Both the position numbers and the translations under genes were made by a program. Shown piece by piece: positions 1 to 7,418 of a DNA stretch of 22,129 bases; position 1 is the first letter of the stretch, and the number at the start of each line of letters is the position of its first letter. This DNA is from an uncultured Acetatifactor sp. Its GTDB lineage: Bacteria; Bacillota; Clostridia; Lachnospirales; Lachnospiraceae. The notes under the pieces are model-generated. The model saw only the letters and a list, made by a program, of their open reading frames with translations, had not been told where the DNA came from and searched no databases. Location: positions 3,294-25,422 of the forward strand of contig NZ_CAJUCP010000041.1 in the NCBI RefSeq assembly GCF_910585425.1, written 5' to 3'.

Positions 1-72
1 TTGGATTTTCCAACTTGTTTGGATTTTCCAACTTGTTTGGATTTTCCAACTTGTTTGGATTTTCCAACTTGT
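1..72. repeat. Four tandem copies of an 18-bp palindromic unit
   Basis: The unit TTGGATTTTCCAACTTGT occurs four times in perfect tandem from base 1 and may continue outside the window. A degenerate piece (TGGATTTA) follows. Each unit contains the dyad TTGGA-TTT-TCCAA, and adjacent units create a second dyad TCCAA-CTTGT-TTGGA, so the array can fold in several registers. It lies 26 bp past the stop codon of the AAA15 ATPase gene. No thymine tract follows on the minus strand, so it is not a classical terminator. The plus-strand reading (a repeated FGFSNL hexapeptide) has no gene-like context and is treated as incidental. Confidence 0.9.
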
Positions 73-98
73 TGGATTTACTTTCAGTTCTGACTTTT

Positions 99-1325
99 TT
101 AGGCACTGACAGTCCCCCAATCTATAATCTTTCTAAGATAGGGGTCTGCCCCATATTTGCTCTCCAGATACTGCTTGTCATATTTAGCATCTTTGCGAAC
201 AGATTCCCCTTTGTCATTCTTGAATTCCACCAGCGAATACAATTTGGAATTCTGTCCATTGCCTTTGGCCACAAACCATATTTCATCCCGTCGAAACAGG
301 CTGCCATTCATGGTGGATAAATCGTGGGATGTAAAAATCAACTGTGCTCCTCTTCTGTTGATATTCAAATCCGTAAACCTCTCAATGATGCTCTGCAGCA
401 ACACAGGGTGAATCTTCGCGTCCAACTCGTCAATCACCAGCGTGGTTCCGTATACCAGACTTGCGGCAATAAAGGGAAGCAAGCCAAACAGTTTTTTCGT
501 CCCGCTGGATTCTTCCGACAAAGTGATTTCCGCACAGTAACCATCTACAATATGTTTCGTATATACTTCAATCCGGTCATCATCCTTTTCTTCGATTCTG
601 AAATCTTCAATATCCAAATCCATCTCCTGAATCATATCCAGAACCAAACCCTTAATCTTTTCTGACTTCGCCACGGCAGTCCTCAATTCCTGATAGGGAT
701 TGCCGTAATTCAGAAAATCAATAGAATCCTCAAACCACTCCAGGACATCCGCTACAATCTCATTTTTCTTATAAGTGATTCCCAGATAGGACAGCAAAGG
801 CAAGGATGCCGATAATTCATTGCTTATCCTGAACTTCCCAAACACCCCTTTTAAGCTGACTTGGCTCTCGCTTCTGGTAAATAATGCTGATCTGCGGCCC
901 GTTTCCAATTTTATTCTGTCCAGGCTTTCATAAATGACCGCTTCCCCTTTTATATGCAGGATATATCGGTATTCTGCAATCCTGGTTCTGAAAAAGACTT
1001 CAAATTCCGTTGGTTCTTTTTTGCTTTCCTCTGAAAATGCGAATGGTTCCACGGGAATCTTTCTGGCTTTTATCTCGCAATCCGTCTTGTCGCAGGCTGC
1101 ACATAAAGGCCTTAATACCTTTGAGTTCAAAGTATGCAATGCCTCCAATACATTGGATTTTCCTCCGCCGTTCGGCCCATAGACAACGGAAACCGGCAAA
1201 AACTGTTCGCCATCTATGTCTTTGATGATTTTATCTTCATGCTCTGAAATTGCCGCGGCCTGCATGTCGAAGGTAGCTTGGTCCCTTATACTTTTAAAAT
1301 TTTTTACCGTAAACTGACATAACAT
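99..1325 (-). CDS. AAA15-family ATPase (SMC/RecF-like, COG1106 type)
   Basis: This 408-aa protein opens with FTVKNFKSIRD, the usual start of the AAA15/OLD-like ATPase family. Walker A is GPNGGGKSN (residues 50-58), an ABC-like signature SSGTKKL is near 273, Walker B is LVIDE (296-300), and a switch histidine lies in FTSHD (334). Three cysteines (75, 78, 83) fall in an insert after the first helix. An in-frame ATG five codons upstream (1340) exists, but the GGAGG at 1334-1338 sits inside that extension with ideal spacing to the ATG at 1325, so 1325 is chosen. Relatives act in phage defence or as uncharacterised ATPases, sometimes paired with an RloB-like partner; no partner is visible between this gene and the window edge. 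The specific role is unknown. Confidence 0.85.
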   Translation of the reverse strand: MLCQFTVKNFKSIRDQATFDMQAAAISEHEDKIIKDIDGEQFLPVSVVYGPNGGGKSNVLEALHTLNSKVLRPLCAACDKTDCEIKARKIPVEPFAFSEESKKEPTEFEVFFRTRIAEYRYILHIKGEAVIYESLDRIKLETGRRSALFTRSESQVSLKGVFGKFRISNELSASLPLLSYLGITYKKNEIVADVLEWFEDSIDFLNYGNPYQELRTAVAKSEKIKGLVLDMIQEMDLDIEDFRIEEKDDDRIEVYTKHIVDGYCAEITLSEESSGTKKLFGLLPFIAASLVYGTTLVIDELDAKIHPVLLQSIIERFTDLNINRRGAQLIFTSHDLSTMNGSLFRRDEIWFVAKGNGQNSKLYSLVEFKNDKGESVRKDAKYDKQYLESKYGADPYLRKIIDWGTVSA

Positions 1326-1333
1326 ATCATCGT

Positions 1334-1338
1334 CCTCC
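1334..1338 (-). promoter_or_regulatory. Ribosome binding site fixing the AAA15 ATPase start
   Basis: GGAGG is followed by eight bases and then ATG at 1325. It lies within the alternative N-terminal extension beginning at 1340, which would have no comparable site. Confidence 0.75.
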
Positions 1339-1351
1339 ATTCTCTAGTTCT

Positions 1352-1379
1352 ATTATACTCAATATCTCCATTTTGTAAA
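1352..1379 (-). promoter_or_regulatory. Promoter of the AAA15 ATPase gene
   Basis: On the minus strand, TTTACA (1374-1379) and a perfect TATAAT (1352-1357) are separated by 16 bp, about 26 bp upstream of the chosen start codon. The surroundings are AT-rich. Confidence 0.75.
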
Positions 1380-1380
1380 T

Positions 1381-1407
1381 AAAATATGAGATATTTTCTC
1401 ATATTTT
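1381..1407. promoter_or_regulatory. Perfect 11-bp inverted repeat, candidate operator
   Basis: AAAATATGAGA (1381-1391) and TCTCATATTTT (1397-1407) are exact reverse complements separated by 5 bp. The dyad begins one base upstream of the -35 box of the AAA15 ATPase promoter, a typical place for a repressor or activator site. No regulator gene is adjacent, so the binding protein is unknown. Confidence 0.6.
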
Positions 1408-1506
1408 GTATTGAATTTTCAATAATCAAATTAAATAAAACGGCAACCCCAATTTCCTTTTCCACATACCATCATTTCTCTTCTAAAATATATTTTAACA
1501 TCGATG

Positions 1507-1537
1507 AAAAAAACAGATGCTTGACACACCTGTTTTT
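1507..1537. terminator. Intrinsic terminator, possibly bidirectional
   Basis: The arms AAAAACAGATG (1509-1519) and CACCTGTTTTT (1527-1537) pair with one mismatch around a 7-nt loop. On the minus strand the stem ends in a run of seven thymines (complement of 1507-1513), and on the plus strand it runs into TTTTTATTTT. It lies about 160 bp past the stop of the ATPase/nuclease-fold gene at 1701 and before the AAA15 promoter, separating the two units. Confidence 0.65.
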
Positions 1538-1569
1538 ATTTTAAATAATTCTCCATACTATTTTCTGAT

Positions 1570-1700
1570 TTATGCATTCCATGATTTTGTCAGCATGTCC
1601 ATCAGGCTGGTAATTTCCTGATTTTTTAAGGCGACTCCGCCCATGATATCACCGATGACTTAATGGTCATTCCCCGCTCTTTCTCTAAGTCCAGGCAGCA
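1570..1700 (-). pseudogene. Possible frame-disrupted coding remnant
   Basis: Directly after the stop codon of the upstream ATPase, the minus strand reads LDLEKERGMTIKSS, then a frame change near 1655 leads to GDIMGGVALKNQEITSLMDM and a TAA at 1570-1572. Codon choice looks gene-like and neither frame has a plausible start. The LEKERG-TIK string resembles the switch I region of translational GTPases (BipA/LepA type), but twelve residues are too few for an assignment. It may equally be chance. The rest of the 1341-1700 gap holds only the promoter, the dyad and the terminator listed separately. Confidence 0.25.
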
Positions 1701-3281
1701 TCACATGTCATACTTCTCTATCCTGCACCGATGCTTCCTTTCCCCTGCCGGCGCATCCTTGTCATAGCTGATGCCCACCAAAAGGATATCGCTCCCGTAG
1801 TCTTTGACAGCCTCCGGATAGCGCCTGTCCCGAATCTGATCCAATGCGCTGTCCACCGACTTTTTCCATTTCAGCTCAATGACCAGCACGGGCAGCGGGG
1901 AATTCTTCTTCGGCAGATACACTACATCCGCGTAGCCGCTGCCTGCCGGCAGCTCCTCGAACATCACATATTCGTCCCCATAGCTGAAATAGGCCCGTTT
2001 GATCACGCTCCGCAGGGCCTGCTCATTGTTGTAATACAGGGGGGATTCCTCCTCATGGACCTTTTCGATCTGTCTGGCCACAGCTTCCTCGTTTCCCTGG
2101 ACAGTATCTGCGATAAGCTGTTCGCTCTCCCTCACCCGCCTGATGGTATCGTCCCTTTTTACCTGCCGTATGGCTCTGGCGAATTCCTGTCTGATTTCCT
2201 GGTTGGGGATATGGGCACTGCGGGTCTCCTCATTGTAAGTCAGATATCCCAGGTGAATCAGCAGCGTCAGCACATCATCCCTGTCCCGGAAGGTGGTCAG
2301 ATCATTGGCGAATCCTTTCGTATCCACCTCTGTCTCCACGCCGCCGATCAGCTCCGTCACCGTCCTGCCAAGCCCGTCGAAATCCAGGCTGATATATCCC
2401 ATAAGGCTCTCTGCCGCAGAGGTCTGGGTCCAGTAGGAGTCAAAGTCGTCATTGATAATTGCCTTCATGACGGAATTGGGATTATACACGGAATCCAGAT
2501 TCCGGAAAGAATATCCGTCATACCGCTTTTTCATCATCGTAAAATCGTTTCCATACATCTCGCAGAGCCCACGGACCTCTCCTTCCGTAAATCCCACATA
2601 GGGCCCGAACTGTCTGGGCTTGACCATGGTATACTCCAGAAAATCCGATATGGCGGACTGGGAGCCGTCTTTTTTGACAGGAAGAATGCCTGTCATGTAT
2701 ACCGCTGCAAATATCTTACTTGTCATCCCGCTGTTTTTGAAAAGAGCGCGCAGGAATTCCAGATATTTTCTCTGCAAGCCGGGATGTCCATACGCTTCCC
2801 TGATAGGGGCATCCCATTCGTCGATGATCATGATGAACTTATTACCCGCCGCCTCCACCGCATTGGCCAGCATCGCCGCAAAGCCTTCCGCACTTTTCAC
2901 GCCCGGGTACTGTTCTGTCAATTCCCTGATTACATTCCGCTGGATATAGGGCACGACCTCCTCCACAGAGGCTCCCCCTATCGCTTCCGTCATGTCCAGA
3001 TAAATCACATCATACCGGTTCAGATGCTCCCGATATCCTTTATCCTCCGCAATCTTTAAATCGTCGAACAGACCCGCAGAATCACAGGTTTTGTCATAAT
3101 AGGCACACAGCATTTTCGCCGCGAAAGATTTCCCGAAGCGGCGCGGCCTGCTGATACAGGTCAGGCGCCTGGGCGTGTCGATGGTCTGGTTGATCAATCC
3201 AATCAGGCCCGATTTGTCCACATAGATATCATTTCTGATTCCGCTAAATCCGCTGTTGCCGGGATTCAGATAATTTCCCAT
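1701..3281 (-). CDS. AAA-ATPase / PD-(D/E)XK nuclease-fold protein, diverged member
   Basis: This 526-aa protein has the layout of the predicted AAA-ATPase plus DUF1703 family. An N-terminal strand with YVDKSGLI leads to Walker A RPRRFGKS (45-52), Walker B FIMIIDEWDAP (149-159, D154/E155), and the conserved RYDGYSF and YNPNSV segments. A C-terminal PD-(D/E)XK core follows, with D452 and the E-L-K pair E469/K471. It is only distantly similar to the two other members in this window (13614-15314 and 17925-19628). The ATG at 3281 follows GGGGAGGGGACT. It lies 21 bp after the 65-aa gene, so the two are probably co-transcribed from the promoter near 3582-3610. Family members are common in gut Clostridia and Bacteroides; their biological role is not established. 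Confidence 0.85.
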   Translation of the reverse strand: MGNYLNPGNSGFSGIRNDIYVDKSGLIGLINQTIDTPRRLTCISRPRRFGKSFAAKMLCAYYDKTCDSAGLFDDLKIAEDKGYREHLNRYDVIYLDMTEAIGGASVEEVVPYIQRNVIRELTEQYPGVKSAEGFAAMLANAVEAAGNKFIMIIDEWDAPIREAYGHPGLQRKYLEFLRALFKNSGMTSKIFAAVYMTGILPVKKDGSQSAISDFLEYTMVKPRQFGPYVGFTEGEVRGLCEMYGNDFTMMKKRYDGYSFRNLDSVYNPNSVMKAIINDDFDSYWTQTSAAESLMGYISLDFDGLGRTVTELIGGVETEVDTKGFANDLTTFRDRDDVLTLLIHLGYLTYNEETRSAHIPNQEIRQEFARAIRQVKRDDTIRRVRESEQLIADTVQGNEEAVARQIEKVHEEESPLYYNNEQALRSVIKRAYFSYGDEYVMFEELPAGSGYADVVYLPKKNSPLPVLVIELKWKKSVDSALDQIRDRRYPEAVKDYGSDILLVGISYDKDAPAGERKHRCRIEKYDM

Positions 3282-3302
3282 AGTCCCCTCCCCCTCTCCC
3301 GG

Positions 3303-3500
3303 CTATTTGTCGCCGGACACATATCCTGCCCGGAACTGTCGGTTAATTTCCGCAAGCTCCTTCAGGCCGTCAATATATGGCTGATACATCTCCACGATTC
3401 CGGCGCTGCATCCATCGCAGGCCGCCGAAATATTTCCCAGGGATTCAGCCACGATTCTTTCCCGTTCCTCCCTCGTGGTATCCTGTATCAAATAGCCCAT
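3303..3500 (-). CDS. Small conserved-looking hypothetical protein
   Basis: The protein is 65 aa, starting MGYLIQDTTREERERI. It is soluble, acidic and probably helical, with a CDGC pair (two cysteines separated by two residues) near residue 29-32 and a C-terminal helix rich in E, L and R. An earlier ATG at 3530 is in frame, but AAAGGAG lies between it and the ATG at 3500 at about 4-nt spacing, so 3500 is chosen. It ends 21 bp before the AAA-ATPase/nuclease-fold gene, and one promoter serves both. It may be a partner or regulator of that protein. I cannot name a function. Confidence 0.65.
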   Translation of the reverse strand: MGYLIQDTTREERERIVAESLGNISAACDGCSAGIVEMYQPYIDGLKELAEINRQFRAGYVSGDK

Positions 3501-3581
3501 TTCGCTCCTTTCCTTATAGCCCGCTGACATTCTTACAAAATCAGATATCAGATAAAATCCGCATAAGCAGCGCCTGTGTAC

Positions 3582-3610
3582 ATTATACCCCCACCAGGCC
3601 TATTCCACAA
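3582..3610 (-). promoter_or_regulatory. Promoter of the small protein / AAA-ATPase pair
   Basis: On the minus strand, TTGTGG (3605-3610) and a perfect TATAAT (3582-3587) are 17 bp apart, about 80 bp upstream of the ATG at 3500. Confidence 0.65.
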
Positions 3611-3621
3611 TCAGATATTTC

Positions 3622-3652
3622 AAAAAGGGCATCTGAAAACTCATGGTTTCAG
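3622..3652 (-). terminator. Weak candidate terminator after phoR
   Basis: A CTGAAA/TTTCAG stem (3633-3638 with 3647-3652) overlaps the phoR stop and is followed, after ATGCCC, by five thymines on the minus strand. The stem is short and the tract displaced, so termination would be partial. Confidence 0.35.
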
Positions 3653-5325
3653 CATCCGTCAGTGAAGTTTTTATCTTCCGGAATAGAAACCCGTATCAAA
3701 GTTCCCTGCCCGGGGCTGCTCTGCAGGTCGATTTCTCCATCCAGATACTGTACGGCATGTTTCACGATGGAAAGCCCTAAACCCGTACCGCCTGATTCCT
3801 TGGAGCGGCTCTTGTCCACCCGGTAAAACCGTTCGAATATCCTTGCCTGATGTTCCGGCGGTATGCCGATTCCCGAATCCTCCACCGCAATCACGGCCTC
3901 ATTTTCCCGCCTGCTTATGGCCACTTCCACCCTGCCGCCGATTTTGTTATACTTGATTGCATTATCGCAGAGGTTAAATATGATTTCCGTCAAGAGCCGC
4001 CGGACGCTTTTTACACTGACTTTTTCCCCTGTCAAAGTCATTTCTATCTCTTTTGCCGCCGCTATATCCGCCAGTCCTGCCATCACGTCAGAGGCCGCTT
4101 CATATAAATCGACCTGCTCAAAAGGCATATCGCACCTCTCGTCCAGACTCGATAAACGGATAATATCATCAATCAGCGTTACAAGCCTTCCCGCCTCCGT
4201 GCGGATATGCCCTACGAAACGTGTCATATCCTCCGGTTTCACAAGGCCGTTTTCCATCAGCTCCGCACTTCCCATTATGGATTGCAGCGGCGTCTTCAGC
4301 TCATGGGATACATTGGCGGTAAATTCCCGCCTGTTCCTCTCCGCGAAAGCCGCTTCCGTTATGTCAAAAGCAAGTACCACCGCCCCGATCACAGAACCCT
4401 TCGATTCGATCCGGTTGATGTGGAGCTGGTATTCTTTTCCCTCACGTTCCATACGGATTTCGCTGTGCCCGCTTGAAAGTGCGTCTTGTATGGCACGACT
4501 TACATACAGGCTGCGCTCCACTGTCAGAAAGTCTTTTCCTTTACAGGAACGGCTTGTATGGAACAGTTTAAGCGCGGCAGGATTGATGTTCAGAATGATG
4601 TTCTTCTCATTCAAAAGCACAAGCCCTTCCGTCATGCCCTGGGTAATCTGTGCAAATTCGTCATTTTTTCTTTGAAGTTCCGATAACTGCATATCAATCT
4701 GCCTGTGCTGCTTATTGATACGGTTCAGCAGGGGGGCCAATTCCTCATAAGTATTGTTTTCCAACGGCTTTTCCAGATCGAGGCTGTTCAGCGGCTCTGT
4801 GATATGTCTGGAAATATGGCTTGCCAATACCCCCGATAAAATGAGGGTCACGACAACCACGATCAGAATCGGCTGCACCATTCCCAAGACAAGCACCCAT
4901 ATGGTAACGCTGCTGACAGAAATCCGTAATACCGAGCCATCCTTCAGCCGTCTTGCGCAGTAAAGTGTTTTCTCCAAAAGCGTGGTGGAATAGCGTGCGC
5001 TTTTCCCCTCCTCGTTCCGCAGGGCTTCCTGTATTTCTTCCCTGTCCCCATGGTTCCCCATACCTTCCCCATCAGACTGCGTATCATATAGGACCTCCCC
5101 GTTTTCAGCGACCCATGTCAGACGGTACTCCCTTGACTGTAATTCCTCCAGATAGCCCCGCCCATCCTTCTCAACGGCTACGACAGCCAAAGACAGCTCA
5201 TCCTCCAACTGTTTCCCCTGAACGTCACTGAAATAACGGTAAAGGCACCCCACGATGATCACAAGGCTTGCAATCAGGACAGCCCCTGCCACCGCCATGA
5301 TGGACTGAAAAATTTTCTTTGTCAT
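3649..5325 (-). CDS. phoR: Phosphate-regulon sensor histidine kinase PhoR
   Basis: This is a 558-aa membrane kinase. TM1 is about residues 7-29, followed by an extracytoplasmic domain of about 110 residues, then TM2 at about 142-168. A HAMP-like linker comes next, a PAS domain at about 222-325, and HisKA with the phospho-acceptor H341 in FTANVSHELKTP. The HATPase domain has N-box NLCDN (451-455), DSGIG (483-487) and GGTGLGLS (512-519). Its ATG overlaps the phoB stop by 4 bp (ATGA), and it is the last gene of the pst-pho operon, which identifies it as PhoR (PnpS in some species). It would autophosphorylate at low phosphate and pass the phosphate to PhoB, under negative control by the PstSCAB-PhoU complex. 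Confidence 0.93.
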   Translation of the reverse strand: MTKKIFQSIMAVAGAVLIASLVIIVGCLYRYFSDVQGKQLEDELSLAVVAVEKDGRGYLEELQSREYRLTWVAENGEVLYDTQSDGEGMGNHGDREEIQEALRNEEGKSARYSTTLLEKTLYCARRLKDGSVLRISVSSVTIWVLVLGMVQPILIVVVVTLILSGVLASHISRHITEPLNSLDLEKPLENNTYEELAPLLNRINKQHRQIDMQLSELQRKNDEFAQITQGMTEGLVLLNEKNIILNINPAALKLFHTSRSCKGKDFLTVERSLYVSRAIQDALSSGHSEIRMEREGKEYQLHINRIESKGSVIGAVVLAFDITEAAFAERNRREFTANVSHELKTPLQSIMGSAELMENGLVKPEDMTRFVGHIRTEAGRLVTLIDDIIRLSSLDERCDMPFEQVDLYEAASDVMAGLADIAAAKEIEMTLTGEKVSVKSVRRLLTEIIFNLCDNAIKYNKIGGRVEVAISRRENEAVIAVEDSGIGIPPEHQARIFERFYRVDKSRSKESGGTGLGLSIVKHAVQYLDGEIDLQSSPGQGTLIRVSIPEDKNFTDGC

Positions 5326-5999
5326 GCCTGCACCTCTAATCTGTAACCAACTCCGCGCACAGTTTCAATCATTTTCCCGTAATCTCCCAATTTCATGCGC
5401 AGGGTACGGATATGCATATCGACTGTCCTTGTCTCACCCACATAATCGGCGCCCCATATAAGGCCGAAAAGCTGGTCGCGGGTAAACGCAATGCCCGGGC
5501 GGGAAAGGAACAGCCGGAGAAGCTCAAATTCTTTTAAGGTAAGCTGGATTCTTTCCCTGTCGATAGCGACCGTATGCTCCTCTAAATTCACCACAAGTTT
5601 TCCTGCTTGCAATAGACGATCTACCTCTGTGGGCTTACACCGGCGAAGCACAGCCTTCACACGGGAGACCATTTCCATCATCCCGAAAGGCTTCACAAGA
5701 TAATCGTCCGCCCCCAGATCAAGGCTCTGGACTTTATCGTATTCCATGCCTTTTGCTGTCGCCATGATCACGGGAATCCGGCAAGTGTCAGGATTTCCCT
5801 TTAAAAATTTCAGCAGTTCCACCCCGTCCTCCCCGGGCAGCATAATATCAAGGATGATCAAGTCCGGCTTACTCCCGGATAAAGCGTCGCGAAAGGCACG
5901 GGCATCCGAAAAGCCCTCCGCTTCAAAATCAGTGGAATGAAGCGTATATACCTCAATATCCCGAATGCCGGCATCATCCTCTACACACCATATCTTCAT
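5322..5999 (-). CDS. phoB: Phosphate-regulon response regulator PhoB (OmpR/PhoB family)
   Basis: The protein is 225 aa. The receiver domain (about 1-118) has acidic residues E7/D8/D9, phospho-acceptor D51 in IILDIMLPG, T81 and K103 in DDYLVKPF. The winged-helix effector domain (about 128-223) has LTLKEFELLRLFLSRPG and the DMHIRTLRMKLGD recognition region, ending in VRGVGYRLE. AGGAG lies 7 nt before the ATG and overlaps the end of phoU, whose stop is 10 bp upstream. It overlaps phoR by 4 bp. As partner of PhoR it would bind direct repeats with an 11-bp period, and such a repeat is present upstream of pstS. Confidence 0.93.
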   Translation of the reverse strand: MKIWCVEDDAGIRDIEVYTLHSTDFEAEGFSDARAFRDALSGSKPDLIILDIMLPGEDGVELLKFLKGNPDTCRIPVIMATAKGMEYDKVQSLDLGADDYLVKPFGMMEMVSRVKAVLRRCKPTEVDRLLQAGKLVVNLEEHTVAIDRERIQLTLKEFELLRLFLSRPGIAFTRDQLFGLIWGADYVGETRTVDMHIRTLRMKLGDYGKMIETVRGVGYRLEVQA

Positions 6000-6009
6000 A
6001 GGTCCGCTC

Positions 6010-6666
6010 CTAAAAATCGACTGTTTTTTTGTGTTCTCCCGTCACGGAAAAAGCCACCCACTCCGCGATATTTACCGCATGATCTCCGATGCGCTCAAAA
6101 TATTTGGCGATCATCAGTAAATCCAGCGCATACCCTCCGTCTGTGGTTTTTTCTGCTATCAGTTTCATCAACGACGACTTGACCTGTAAAAACAAATCGT
6201 CAACCACATCGTCACGTTCCATCGCCGCACCGGCCAATAGGATGTCCTGTTTTACAAAAGCATCGATGCTCTCTGTGACCATTCGGCTGGCTACATCTGC
6301 CATGAACCGGATCTGTCCGCACTCCCCGCCGGTCCTTCCGCCAAGAAACGGGATGATTTCCGCGATATCTGCCGCCTGGGTTCCGATACGCTCCATATCG
6401 GTAATCATTTTAAGGGCTGCGGAAATCTGCCGCAGATCCTTTGCCACAGGCTGTTGCTGTAGCAGCAGTTTCAGGCACAGTGTTTCAATCGTGCGTTCCA
6501 TGTGGTTGATTTCCCCGTCAATGGATAAAACCTTATCCGTCAGCTTCACTTCGCCTGTCGTAAGTGCTTTTGAAGCAATGGCAATTGCTTCCTCACACAT
6601 GGCCCCCATCCTCGTAAGCTCCTGATTCAGCGTGGCAAGCTGCTGGTCAAAACGGCTTCTCATCAT
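6010..6666 (-). CDS. phoU: Phosphate transport regulator PhoU
   Basis: The 218-aa protein has the two tandem three-helix repeats of PhoU. Each carries the metal-binding signature: MERIGTQAADIAE in the first half and YFERIGDHAVNIAEWV in the second. It is a cytoplasmic peripheral protein that links the PstB/PstSCA transporter to PhoR and lowers kinase activity when phosphate is plentiful. Two adjacent ATGs (6666 and 6663) follow GGAGG by 5 and 8 nt. Either could be used, and the first overlaps the pstB stop as ATGA. Confidence 0.93.
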   Translation of the reverse strand: MMRSRFDQQLATLNQELTRMGAMCEEAIAIASKALTTGEVKLTDKVLSIDGEINHMERTIETLCLKLLLQQQPVAKDLRQISAALKMITDMERIGTQAADIAEIIPFLGGRTGGECGQIRFMADVASRMVTESIDAFVKQDILLAGAAMERDDVVDDLFLQVKSSLMKLIAEKTTDGGYALDLLMIAKYFERIGDHAVNIAEWVAFSVTGEHKKTVDF

Positions 6667-7418
6667 CCAAACCTCCCCGTAATATAATCCTCTGTCCGTT
6701 TATCTTTCGGCTGCTCAAACATCTTTTCCGTATTTCCATATTCGATTAAGCCGCCCAGGAGAAAGAAAGCCGTATTATCGGAAATCCGCACAGCCTGCTG
6801 CATATTGTGCGTTACGATGATAATAGTATACTGATTCTTCAGCTCCATTGCAAGCTCCTCTATTTTCGATGTGGAGATCGGGTCAAGGGCGCTTGTAGGC
6901 TCATCCATCAGAAGGACATCCGGTTCCACCGCCAGTGCACGGGCAATGCAGAGCCGCTGCTGTTGGCCCCCCGACAGTCCCAATGCCGATTTCTTCAGCC
7001 TGTCTTTTACTTCCTCCCAGATTGCGGCCCCGCGCAGGGAATGTTCTACGATATCGTCCAGTTTTGCCTTGGCTTTGATTCCATGGGTCCTGGGCCCATA
7101 AGCGATATTGTCATAAATGCTCATGGGAAAGGGATTCGGCTTTTGAAAGACCATGCCGATGCTGCGGCGGAGTTCACTGACATCAACATCCGCGTCAAAA
7201 ATATTCTGATTCCTGTACCATACTTCACCTGTCGTCCTTGCACCGGCGATCAGGTCATTCATTCGATTCAGGGATTTGAGAAAAGTGGACTTTCCGCACC
7301 CGGAGGGGCCGATCAGGGCTGTAATGCTCCGCTCCTCAATCTCAATATTGATATCTTTCAAAGCCTGTGCACTGCCATACCAGAGGCACAGGTCCTTTAC
7401 CCTCATGACAGGATTCAT
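6663..7418 (-). CDS. pstB: Phosphate ABC transporter ATP-binding protein PstB
   Basis: This 251-aa ABC ATPase has Walker A GPSGCGKST (37-45), the PstB-typical Q-loop FQKPNPFPMSIYDN (about 91-104), signature LSGGQQQR (148-155), Walker B VLLMDEP (168-174) and switch H204. The reading frame stays open 106 codons upstream, but that stretch is an out-of-frame reading of pstA. The ATG at 7418 follows AAAGGAGG, overlaps the pstA stop by 4 bp and gives the normal PstB length. It energises phosphate import through PstC/PstA and is the contact point for PhoU. Confidence 0.95.
   Translation of the reverse strand: MNPVMRVKDLCLWYGSAQALKDINIEIEERSITALIGPSGCGKSTFLKSLNRMNDLIAGARTTGEVWYRNQNIFDADVDVSELRRSIGMVFQKPNPFPMSIYDNIAYGPRTHGIKAKAKLDDIVEHSLRGAAIWEEVKDRLKKSALGLSGGQQQRLCIARALAVEPDVLLMDEPTSALDPISTSKIEELAMELKNQYTIIIVTHNMQQAVRISDNTAFFLLGGLIEYGNTEKMFEQPKDKRTEDYITGRFG

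Noticed and set aside
1..72. CRISPR array
   Set aside because: The repeats are contiguous 18-bp units with no spacers.
15..320. Plus-strand ORF encoding repeated FGFSNL
   Set aside because: It arises from the tandem repeat and then runs antisense to the AAA15 gene; no ribosome site.
1731..3059. Long plus-strand open frame of 442 codons
   Set aside because: It is the antisense of the AAA-ATPase/nuclease-fold gene, with no ribosome site and no recognisable domain. The minus frame has clear Walker and nuclease motifs.
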